Below, one piece after another: positions 1-5,280 of a DNA stretch of 6,402 bases (position 1 is the stretch's first letter; each line of letters opens with the position of its first letter). This DNA is from Bacillota bacterium (lineage in GTDB: Bacteria > Bacillota > Limnochordia > Darwinibacteriales > DTU012). A program made the translations under genes and the position numbers. The stretch is from assembly GCA_012521805.1 (NCBI GenBank), contig JAAYLQ010000100.1, positions 1-6,402 of the forward strand, written 5' to 3'. The notes under the pieces were generated by a model that was given only the letters and a program-made list of their open reading frames with translations, did not search any database and was not told the origin of the DNA.

Positions 1-68
1 ACGCAGAAGTGTCTTTAGAAAGTGAAGAAAATAAAGGCACCACCGTTACAGTTAAATTTAACGTTTAG
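1..68 (+). CDS. C-terminal end of a probable sensor histidine kinase (partial)
   Basis: Only the last 21 complete codons are present, in the frame that ends at TAG 66-68. They read AEVSLESEENKGTTVTVKFN plus a final V. The pattern ESE-x-x-KGTT followed by a short alternating hydrophobic strand matches the end of the HATPase_c domain of two-component histidine kinases, where the G2 box (usually ESExGKGT) precedes the last beta-strand. Here N replaces the usual first G. If correct, the protein would autophosphorylate and signal to a response regulator, which would lie outside the window. The gene converges on the AraC-kinase gene. The assignment rests on about 20 residues, so another GHKL-type ATPase is possible. 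Confidence 0.6.
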   Translation, partial: AEVSLESEENKGTTVTVKFNV

Positions 69-104
69 TTTGAGCTGTTGACGGCTTTAAGTCAACAGCT
101 CAAA
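69..104. terminator. Bidirectional terminator-like hairpin between convergent genes
   Basis: A perfect 14-bp inverted repeat (69-82 pairs with 91-104) with an 8-nt loop begins right after the stop at 66-68 and ends 13 nt before the end of the opposing gene. The stem ends are T/A rich (TTT at one edge, AAA at the other), but neither strand has a long T tract after the stem. Function as an intrinsic terminator for both genes is likely from position but not certain. Confidence 0.6.
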
Positions 105-117
105 TACTCTCTGCTAA

Positions 118-1455
118 CTACACTTCTGAAAACATGCTGCGGTTTTTCCACAGCCAATCCAGCATATTGCGGTTTTGGATGGCAATCTCCTTATACTCGT
201 CGCGCTGATCCAGCCAGGCAATGAAAATGATCTGAATGGAATAGATGATGTAGGGGATAGCCTGCTTTTCAACAGCACTCAGCTTAGCAATGCGATCGTA
301 GCCTGCAATGATTCCGCTGAAAATCTCCGGCCATTGGTAATATCCATCAGGGATGATAGTTTCCGCTTCAGATAGAATTCCAGTTGCGCAGTAGCAGGGA
401 TCGAACAATCTGACATTGCGTTCGCTGATCACAAAATCGATAAATCCGGTAACCTCTCCGTTTTCAAACATAATATTTGAGGGATTGGGATCGCGGTGGA
501 TGATGTGGCGGGGCAGTTCAGGATACAGTTTGCTGAATGTTTCCTGGTAGTCCCGGTAAAACTCATCCGGCAGCGGCAGATCCCACTGCTCCATAATTCG
601 CTTTGTATTCGGCAGCGCCCAGGTGAGTACTGTCTCTAGAAGGTTGTTATCGTTGATTTCGATCTCTCGATCGTGCGATCTCAAAATTTTGTGCAGCTCA
701 GCAATGGCTGTGCCGTATTTAACTCCGGTGCTGAATCGATCTCCCATATAGCGTTCCCTGGGGCTTAAACAGCTGCCTCTGACTTTATTAGTAAGCACGT
801 AAAAGCGGTCTCCATCAAGTATAAAGTCTGCATTATTTTTAGTTGGAATTGGATAAGCTGCATCCATGCCGCTTTCAGCTAAAGCTTTAGAGATGGCGAT
901 GTGGGTCTTAAGTCCAGCTATGTTTCTGCCTGTTTTCAGAATATATCTACTGCCAATTGTCCACGCTTCATTGGACAGTCTTAAACCGCCGGCAAGGTAT
1001 ACCGGCCCGATTTCCAATTTATCCTCAATGTTCCAGTTGGTAAGGAGTTGTCTGATCTGAGTTTGGGTTAACATAAAATTTCCCTCCGCATACAGATTTA
1101 CCGGCTGCGGCCGCTTGGGGGTGTTGAGCTTAGCGTATTTTGTGGGAGAGCATCCGAATTCCCGCTTAAAGGCCTTATAAAACCCGGCATGGGTATCAAA
1201 GCCATAAGCAAGCGCAGTATCAGTGATTTTGGCGCCGTTGGCGATCTCAAACGCTGCCCACAGCAGCCGTCGCTTGGTAATAAATGCTGCTGGCATGCCG
1301 ACCACACTACAGAATAGATGGCAGAAATGGTATTGAGAGAAACCCACAAATTCTGCCAACTCATTAATTGTCAGCTCAGTTTTGAGATTGGCCTCGATAT
1401 AATCAATGCATTTCTGCATCAAGATTGCAGTACTCAACTTTCTCTCTCCCCACAT
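118..1455 (-). CDS. AraC-family regulator fused to an aminoglycoside phosphotransferase-fold kinase
   Basis: The 445-residue product has two parts. Residues 8-110 are an AraC/XylS DNA-binding domain with two helix-turn-helix units: one around 29-48 (TINELAEFVGFSQYHFCHLF) and one around 76-107, with the typical GFDTHAGFYKAFKREFGCSP. Residues 130-440 are an APH/choline-kinase-like domain. Visible motifs are a possible ATP lysine K174 (YILKT), the catalytic loop HRDPNPSNIMF at 320-330 with D322 and N327, and the metal-binding aspartate D340 in GFIDF. The usual AraC effector domain is absent, and the kinase domain sits at the C-terminus where it could act as sensor or enzyme. The substrate cannot be told; this fold also covers homoserine, choline and methylthioribose kinases, so antibiotic resistance is not implied. 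The start is uncertain. ATG 1455 has a poor SD, whereas TTG 1437-1435 has GGGGAG at 1451-1446, 8 nt upstream, giving 439 residues. See also the internal start at 1074. Confidence 0.9.
   Translation of the reverse strand: MWGERKLSTAILMQKCIDYIEANLKTELTINELAEFVGFSQYHFCHLFCSVVGMPAAFITKRRLLWAAFEIANGAKITDTALAYGFDTHAGFYKAFKREFGCSPTKYAKLNTPKRPQPVNLYAEGNFMLTQTQIRQLLTNWNIEDKLEIGPVYLAGGLRLSNEAWTIGSRYILKTGRNIAGLKTHIAISKALAESGMDAAYPIPTKNNADFILDGDRFYVLTNKVRGSCLSPRERYMGDRFSTGVKYGTAIAELHKILRSHDREIEINDNNLLETVLTWALPNTKRIMEQWDLPLPDEFYRDYQETFSKLYPELPRHIIHRDPNPSNIMFENGEVTGFIDFVISERNVRLFDPCYCATGILSEAETIIPDGYYQWPEIFSGIIAGYDRIAKLSAVEKQAIPYIIYSIQIIFIAWLDQRDEYKEIAIQNRNMLDWLWKNRSMFSEV
1072..1087 (-). promoter_or_regulatory. 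Strong internal SD plus ATG at the regulator-kinase junction
   Basis: Inside the fusion gene, GGAGGG (1087-1082 on the minus strand) stands 7 nt before an in-frame ATG at 1074-1072, which is codon 128. This is a better ribosome site than either candidate 5' start of the gene. It lies in the linker just after the AraC domain and before the kinase fold, so initiation here would give a roughly 318-residue stand-alone kinase. It could be a live second start or a relic of a once separate kinase gene. Confidence 0.65.
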
Positions 1456-1475
1456 TTGTTCCGTACGGTGCTTTA

Positions 1476-1484
1476 ATCATAGCA
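1476..1484 (-). promoter_or_regulatory. Extended -10 promoter of the AraC-kinase gene
   Basis: On the minus strand TGC-TATGAT (1484-1476) forms an extended -10 element, predicting transcription from about position 1469. No good -35 hexamer is seen at 16-18 bp, which the TGn extension could offset. The leader would be about 32 nt to the TTG start at 1437, but only about 14 nt to ATG 1455. This favours the TTG. Confidence 0.5.
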
Positions 1485-1496
1485 CAAATTAAACCG

Positions 1497-1516
1497 GCAA
1501 ACCTTTCCTGGTTTGC
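1497..1516. promoter_or_regulatory. Operator-like inverted repeat upstream of the AraC-kinase gene
   Basis: A perfect 7-bp inverted repeat, GCAAACC then 6 nt then GGTTTGC, lies around the -35 position of the minus-strand promoter at 1476-1484. Such a site could bind a dimeric regulator, perhaps the AraC-type protein itself. AraC proteins more often use direct repeats, so the link is only positional. It is not followed by T residues and is not a terminator of an upstream gene. Confidence 0.35.
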
Positions 1517-1595
1517 GGAAAGTAAAAAGCACAGCGAAAGTATCGCATGAAGTAGTTTAATCCTTTAGGAATACGGTGTCATCTGCTGCTTAACT

Positions 1596-1607
1596 CCATA
1601 TAATGAA
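1596..1607 (+). promoter_or_regulatory. Promoter box of the small helical-module gene (shared 12-mer)
   Basis: CCATATAATGAA contains a perfect TATAAT (1599-1604) and also reads CATATAAT, close to the CATACAAT -10 of sporulation sigma-E promoters. No convincing -35 of either class is present. Transcription would begin near 1611, about 19 nt before the TTG start. The same 12-mer occurs at the matching place before the related gene at 2009-2740. Confidence 0.55.
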
Positions 1608-1629
1608 GAAATGAAAAAGGGTTATAGGG

Positions 1630-1962
1630 TTGGTGAGTCAGGTGGGTGCCAGATACTGCTGTCCAGAAGCTATTTGTGAGCTGTTAGAATCTATTGCGCT
1701 TGAAGAAAAAGCGCTAGCAAATCTAATCAATGCCGAGGCGGAAAAACTGAGGGCGGTGATTTCGAGCAAGCAGACTCCGCTCACTCCAGAGAATTTTATT
1801 GCGGTTCAGCGAGAAGTAGTTAGTATGCTGCAGGCGGTAATCAAGTTTCAAATTCTGCTGCAGTATAAGCTTGAAGATCTGCTGGAAGTGTGCCGCCAGC
1901 AGCCAGCACCGAAGCAGATTAACCTAGGAAAGTCCGCTGCTAGGTATAAAGCTCTGCTTTAA
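1630..1962 (+). CDS. Small helical-module protein, function unknown
   Basis: This 110-residue protein is predicted mostly alpha-helical. It shares a two-part module with the product of 2009-2740. The first part is ESIALEEKALANLINAEAEK at 20-39, and the second is LQAVIKFQILLQYKLEDLLE at 67-86, the two being joined by a variable proline-containing stretch. Cysteines sit at 10, 11, 16 and 88, and the tail is basic (GKSAARYKALL). There is no signal peptide and no membrane segment. Similar SIALEE/NAE-EK helical segments recur, from memory, in uncharacterised spore-former proteins, some linked to the spore surface; that is only a hint. TTG 1630 is preferred because AGGG at 1618-1621 lies 8 nt upstream; GTG 1633 is the alternative. 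ATGs just upstream (1603, 1611) are stopped or out of frame. Confidence 0.75.
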   Translation: MVSQVGARYCCPEAICELLESIALEEKALANLINAEAEKLRAVISSKQTPLTPENFIAVQREVVSMLQAVIKFQILLQYKLEDLLEVCRQQPAPKQINLGKSAARYKALL

Positions 1963-1965
1963 TTG

Positions 1966-1995
1966 AAAAAGGCCCCACTAACAAGGGCCTTTTTT
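1966..1995. terminator. Bidirectional intrinsic terminator
   Basis: AAAAAGGCCC (1966-1975) pairs perfectly with GGGCCTTTTT (1985-1994) around a 9-nt loop, with one further T. Both strands therefore show a GC stem followed by a run of Ts, a textbook terminator for the two convergent genes ending at 1962 and 2009. Confidence 0.92.
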
Positions 1996-2008
1996 GAAAA
2001 TGGCTTAG

Positions 2009-2740
2009 TTAATTGCAGGGTGTAACTTCTATATCTAATCCAGTAAGTTGGAAACTCAGAACTGTAGTGCCAAGAATTGGGTCAAGCAGCTCCAATTCTA
2101 CTGTTCCCGCTGTGCCATCGATTTCTAACGACAGGTTCAGCAGACCTGCAAGAAGGCCAGTAGCAGTGCCAGCACCAGTTAATGTTAGTGTATTATCTCC
2201 GCAGACAATTGATGCGATATCAGTTAAATTAAAGCTAATGTTGCCAATAATTATTGGGAGTCCGGTAAGACCGAGAGTTAACGAACTGCCTTCACTGCTG
2301 CACTCAGGACAGATATTGATGGCTAAGTTGACATCTGCCTGCAGTATTGGCAGATCAAGCAGACTGATATTCACACCGGTTTCTTGTAATTCAGCAGAGA
2401 CAGAACAATTGCAGTCAAATACTATTGGACCGTCTTCCTCCTCCATCTCAATAAGCCTTAAGACGTCTTCCAATTTAAACTGCAGCATCATTTGGTTTTT
2501 AATAACCTCTCTGAGAGTGCTGCGGATGCTGTTATTTACTGCTAACAGATCCTCAAGACTTGTAATTGGTGGAGGAGGCTGCCCATTTTCCAGTGTCCCT
2601 AAAACCATCTGGAGTTTTTCTGCTTCAGCATTTATTAAATGAGCCAGACTGAGCTCTTCCATACCAATCGATGCCAATAAAAGGGTGATGGATTGGTCTA
2701 GCGTCAGATTTATTTCGCTTGGAATACTCGGCTCAGACAT
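2009..2740 (-). CDS. Helical-module protein with beta-rich cysteine-containing C-terminal domain
   Basis: The 243-residue product has two regions. Residues 15-100 hold the same helical module as the 1630-1962 protein: ASIGMEELSLAHLINAEAEK at 23-42 and LREVIKNQMMLQFKLEDVLR at 76-95, with a PPPP linker at 55-58. Residues 107-243 are rich in L, I, T, S and G in alternating strands, with N-x-S/T repeats and six cysteines at 110, 112, 144, 147, 180 and 242, including CNC and CPEC pairs. The helical part has no cysteine. No signal peptide, transmembrane helix or LPXTG motif is visible, so if it is a surface protein it would be assembled from inside, as spore-coat proteins are. The acidic linker EMEEEDG (98-104) separates the parts. 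AGGAGT at 2754-2749 is 8 nt before the ATG and fixes the start. The family is not recognised. A structural role in an outer spore layer is a guess from composition and the promoter box. Confidence 0.8.
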   Translation of the reverse strand: MSEPSIPSEINLTLDQSITLLLASIGMEELSLAHLINAEAEKLQMVLGTLENGQPPPPITSLEDLLAVNNSIRSTLREVIKNQMMLQFKLEDVLRLIEMEEEDGPIVFDCNCSVSAELQETGVNISLLDLPILQADVNLAINICPECSSEGSSLTLGLTGLPIIIGNISFNLTDIASIVCGDNTLTLTGAGTATGLLAGLLNLSLEIDGTAGTVELELLDPILGTTVLSFQLTGLDIEVTPCN

Positions 2741-2743
2741 CGT

Positions 2744-2855
2744 ATCACACTCCTAGCTTGTTGATTCAAGTTCATTATATGGTATGAAACTACGGCTGCA
2801 TGGGCTACAGGCTGGGGGAAAAAATGGGGATGGAGTACTAAAGTAGGAGTGTGAT
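2744..2855. repeat. Promoter segment bounded by a perfect 12-bp inverted repeat
   Basis: ATCACACTCCTA at 2744-2755 is the exact reverse complement of TAGGAGTGTGAT at 2844-2855, with 88 bp between. The left arm contains the SD of the 2009-2740 gene and the interval contains its whole promoter. The layout matches that of invertible promoter switches, but no recombinase gene is in the window, and 12 bp is short for such sites. It may instead be a duplicated leader fragment. Confidence 0.5.
2771..2782 (-). promoter_or_regulatory. Promoter box of the 2009-2740 gene (shared 12-mer)
   Basis: The minus strand reads CCATATAATGAA here, identical to 1596-1607 on the plus strand. TATAAT occupies 2779-2774, so transcription would start near 2767 with a leader of about 27 nt. 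The overlapping CATACCATA (2786-2778) fits the sigma-K -10 pattern CATAnnnTA and CATATAAT resembles a sigma-E -10. No clear -35 lets one choose between these and sigma-A. Confidence 0.55.
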
Positions 2856-2936
2856 TTCTATACTGTTAACTTTTTCAGTACACCTCGCAAATTGTGGATA
2901 AATTCCTGTACTGTAACTATAACCGTGTTGTTATCT

Positions 2937-3298
2937 TTACAAATTGTAAATATGCCCGTCCTCTATGCTCACAATCATATCATGTACTTTAAAGCCTTTT
3001 GTCCTTGTTTCTTGTTTTAGCCTAGTTTTATCCATTAATACTTTGATTTCTGGTTGGAGTCTTTTTAGCTCGAGCCAAGTCCGCCACTCATCTAAAGTCT
3101 TGATGCTTAATTCCGGTAGAGTACTGGCTTTTTCTAATAATAGAATATTTGTATAGATATAGCTTCCGGATATTCCATAGCCTTCAGGTTTGATTGGATG
3201 GTCAAGAGGTTCCCATTTGTCTACGCGAAAAACGGATTTCTTTTGATACCTTTGAAAATCGCTTTGTAAAATGGATCATCACTCAATTGATGGCAAAA
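2937..3298 (-). pseudogene. Decayed gene remnant of unknown family with a frameshift
   Basis: The minus strand is open from 3275 to TAA at 2939-2937 with no early start codon. It reads as ordinary protein: DKWEPLDHPIKPEGYGISGS, then YIYTNILLLEKASTLPELSI, a helical charged stretch with DEWRTWLELKRLQPEI, and an end at MIVSIEDGHIYNL. A second frame, 3298-3224, gives SDDPFYKAIFKGIKRNPFFA just before a TAG. Adding one T to the five-T run at 3232-3228 would join the two as NPFFRVDKWEPL. The likely history is a one-base loss in a homopolymer plus loss of the N-terminal part. No promoter, SD or start codon is visible at its 5' end, where the arcC promoter begins. Plus-strand open frames here are its shadow. 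I do not recognise the family. Bases 2856-2936 below it hold nothing beyond a 7-bp inverted repeat (2876-2882 and 2907-2913). Confidence 0.6.
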
Positions 3299-3343
3299 CT
3301 ACGAGCCATTGAAATTAAGATATTTACTTCAGCATATCAGTAG

Positions 3344-3352
3344 TGTTATGAT
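3344..3352 (+). promoter_or_regulatory. Extended -10 promoter of arcC
   Basis: TGT-TATGAT forms an extended -10 element, placing transcription start near 3359 and leaving a leader of about 27 nt to ATG 3386. The sequence 17 bp upstream, TTACTT at 3324-3329, is a poor -35. The box has the same TGnTATGAT form as that of the AraC-kinase gene. Confidence 0.5.
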
Positions 3353-3385
3353 AAAAAGAAAAATTTCAGTGTGGAGATGGGAAGT

Positions 3386-4318
3386 ATGGACAAACTGCTG
3401 ATTGCCTTTGGCGGTAATGCAATTATTCGAGCCGGTCAAATGGGGACGTATGAGGAACAGTTGGAGAACATCCGCAGCTGCTGCAGCCAGTTGGCGGAAC
3501 TCTACGAGCAGGGCTGCTCAATGGTAATTACCCACGGCAATGGACCCCAGGTTGGGAACATCCTCATACAAAATGAATCGGCTGCTGAACAAATACCGGT
3601 ACAGCCGCTCCATTCCTGTGTAGCCCAAACTCAGGGTCAGCTGGGTTACATGCTCCAGTGCGAACTGGAAAATGAATTCCGCCAGCGTGGAAAAGCCGTT
3701 CAAACTGCCGCGATCGTCACAAGGGTATTAGTTGACAGCAGCGATGAAGCGTTTTCGAGATGTACAAAACCGATCGGTCCGTTTTTTTCGGAACAGTATG
3801 CTAAAGAGAAAATGGAGCAGGGAGAAACCTGGATTAATGACAGCGGGCGGGGATGGAGGAGGGTGGTCCCTTCACCACAACCCATTAAGATTCTTGAGTT
3901 AGAAATAATCAAACATGCACTGGAGCACTGTGGGCTTGTAATTGCGGTAGGAGGTGGAGGTGTTCCAGTAGTCGAGAAAAACAATCAGCTTGTAGGCATA
4001 GATGCGGTAATTGATAAGGATCTTGCCAGCGCCCTGCTGGCCCGCGACCTAGGTCTGGATGCACTTGTTTTACTTACAGATGTCAGCAATGTAAAGCTTA
4101 ACTTTGGTCAGTTAAACGAACAAGATGTAGACCATTTGACTGCTGCAGAGACCGAACGCTATTTATCAGAAGGGCAGTTTGGTACAGGCAGCATGGCACC
4201 CAAGATTCAAGCGGCACTGGATTTTGTCAAAGCAGGAGGAAAGCGGGCGATTATAACCTCCCTAACTGAAGTTAATGAAGCAGTAAAGGGAAGAGCTGGT
4301 ACGGTTATCACTCGGTGA
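3386..4318 (+). CDS. arcC: Carbamate kinase
   Basis: This cytoplasmic enzyme of the amino-acid kinase fold catalyses the reversible reaction of carbamoyl phosphate and ADP to give ATP, CO2 and ammonia. It is usually the ATP-yielding last step of arginine, agmatine or ureide fermentation. The 310-residue length is normal for the family. Motifs in order are FGGNA (8-12), THGNGPQVG (49-57), KPIG (128-131), GWRRVVPSP (156-164), AVGGGGVPV (187-195), DAVIDKD (206-212), LLTDV (229-233) and GTGSMAPK (266-273). All core nucleotide and phosphate loops are intact. ATG 3386 is chosen because GGAG at 3373-3376 is 9 nt upstream and the protein then opens with MDKLLIAFGGNA as homologs do. GTG 3371 and ATG 3377 would add a few unconserved residues. 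No arginine deiminase, carbamoyltransferase or arginine antiporter gene lies beside it, and it has its own promoter and terminator, so its pathway partner must be elsewhere. Confidence 0.96.
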   Translation: MDKLLIAFGGNAIIRAGQMGTYEEQLENIRSCCSQLAELYEQGCSMVITHGNGPQVGNILIQNESAAEQIPVQPLHSCVAQTQGQLGYMLQCELENEFRQRGKAVQTAAIVTRVLVDSSDEAFSRCTKPIGPFFSEQYAKEKMEQGETWINDSGRGWRRVVPSPQPIKILELEIIKHALEHCGLVIAVGGGGVPVVEKNNQLVGIDAVIDKDLASALLARDLGLDALVLLTDVSNVKLNFGQLNEQDVDHLTAAETERYLSEGQFGTGSMAPKIQAALDFVKAGGKRAIITSLTEVNEAVKGRAGTVITR

Positions 4319-4324
4319 TTACAT

Positions 4325-4351
4325 AACCGCTAGGCTGTAGGCCTAGCGGTT
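4325..4351. terminator. Terminator hairpin between arcC and the sulfatase gene
   Basis: AACCGCTAGGC (4325-4335) pairs perfectly with GCCTAGCGGTT (4341-4351) across a 5-nt loop. It starts 7 nt after the arcC stop and ends 3 nt before the stop of the convergent sulfatase frame. The T tract after it is short and interrupted on both strands, so its efficiency is uncertain, but the placement suggests use by both genes. Confidence 0.75.
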
Positions 4352-4353
4352 TG

Positions 4354-5280
4354 CTAATTAGTAGGATACAGTCGCTTTTCTGCCCTCTGTTCTTCCAGAA
4401 TCTGGTGCAGGATCGCTTGAATTTTTATCGTTATTGGAGTGCGGAAAGGACTGCTGGCTAAATTCTGCGTTTCTAAGGGGTTTCTTGTCAAATTATACAT
4501 TTCAAACTCATCCGGTACAGGTCTGCACTGCTGCTCATCTGGTCTGCATCCGGGGTTAAAGGTCATTCTTACACGTTGACCCCGATAGCCAAACTGATCA
4601 CCTCTACCTGGAATGTTTTCAAACTGCGGGTTTTTAAAGTAGCGGGAGTATTTCCAAACTTCATCTGTTCCACCTTTTCCTGTGGGCAGTGGTGTGATCA
4701 CAGTTTCAATCGAGTTAGGTTGGCCCACAGCTGGATAGGGTATGCCGGCAATACTGACTTGGTTCAGGCCTTGAGTAACATTATCATCGGTCATGAAGTA
4801 AATCGGTCCATCTACTTGAGGACAGTTTTGTCCTAAGACCAGTGGCGAAAGATCGCGTCCTACCAATGGATGCACTTCGGTATGGTCCTTTTTAAGTATT
4901 TTCTGCAGCTTATCTGTAGCTAAGCCCGCTAAACCCAGCAGAGTAGGTAGCAGATCAACATGACTGGTCAGCGTCTCTGTTGTTCTGGGTTTGGGGAACA
5001 AAACAGGATTGTGGATGATTAGAGGCACATGAATAGCTTCTTCATAGGCTTGGTACCATTTCTGGAACAAACCGCCGTGTGCTCCCAACAGTTCTCCATG
5101 ATCTGAGGTGAAAATCACAATCGTGTTCTCGTAAAAAGACGACTGCATCAGGGCATTAAGTACAGCATGAACCTGGCGATCTACTTCTAACTGCAGGCTG
5201 TAGTATAGCTGGCGGTAGAATAAGGTATCCACCAACGGCTGCAGCGCTAGAGAGTAGATCCGCCTGTAACTTGATTGTGC
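4354..5280 (-). CDS. Sulfatase, C-terminal half (no own start evident)
   Basis: The open frame after the TAA covers codons 278-585. It holds the helix YRQLYYSLQLEVDRQVHAVL, the metal-binding FTSDHGELLGAHG with D337 and H338 in full-length numbering, K351 in FQKWYQAYEEA, and IHVPLIIHNP, followed by the typical LLPTLLGLAG region. The C-terminal subdomain with YNLTRNPLETQNLA (the usual D-P-x-E-x-x-N-L motif, here N-P-L-E-T-Q-N-L) is complete. The first candidate start is TTG 5235, already past the junction helix and without an SD, so independent translation is unlikely. It is reported as part of the interrupted gene. Confidence 0.7.
   Translation of the reverse strand, partial: AQSSYRRIYSLALQPLVDTLFYRQLYYSLQLEVDRQVHAVLNALMQSSFYENTIVIFTSDHGELLGAHGGLFQKWYQAYEEAIHVPLIIHNPVLFPKPRTTETLTSHVDLLPTLLGLAGLATDKLQKILKKDHTEVHPLVGRDLSPLVLGQNCPQVDGPIYFMTDDNVTQGLNQVSIAGIPYPAVGQPNSIETVITPLPTGKGGTDEVWKYSRYFKNPQFENIPGRGDQFGYRGQRVRMTFNPGCRPDEQQCRPVPDEFEMYNLTRNPLETQNLASSPFRTPITIKIQAILHQILEEQRAEKRLYPTN

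Noticed and set aside
118..1074. Antibiotic-resistance aminoglycoside phosphotransferase
   Set aside because: The fold is shared by many small-molecule kinases and the sequence is not close to any resistance enzyme I recognise. Resistance cannot be claimed.
2013..2642. Long plus-strand open frame of 209 codons
   Set aside because: It lies antisense to the 2009-2740 gene, which has a clear SD, a promoter and a module shared with its neighbour. The plus-strand product has no recognisable motif and no SD.
2876..2913. CAGTACA/TGTACTG inverted repeat as a terminator
   Set aside because: A 7-bp stem with a 24-nt loop and no T tract following it on either strand is too weak to call.
2965..3156. 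Plus-strand open frame of 63 codons
   Set aside because: The opposite strand reads as better protein (the decayed gene). This frame is its shadow and has no SD.
3371..3385. GTG 3371 as the arcC start
   Set aside because: It would place the GGAG ribosome site inside the coding region and add MEMGS, which family members lack; ATG 3386 has correct SD spacing.
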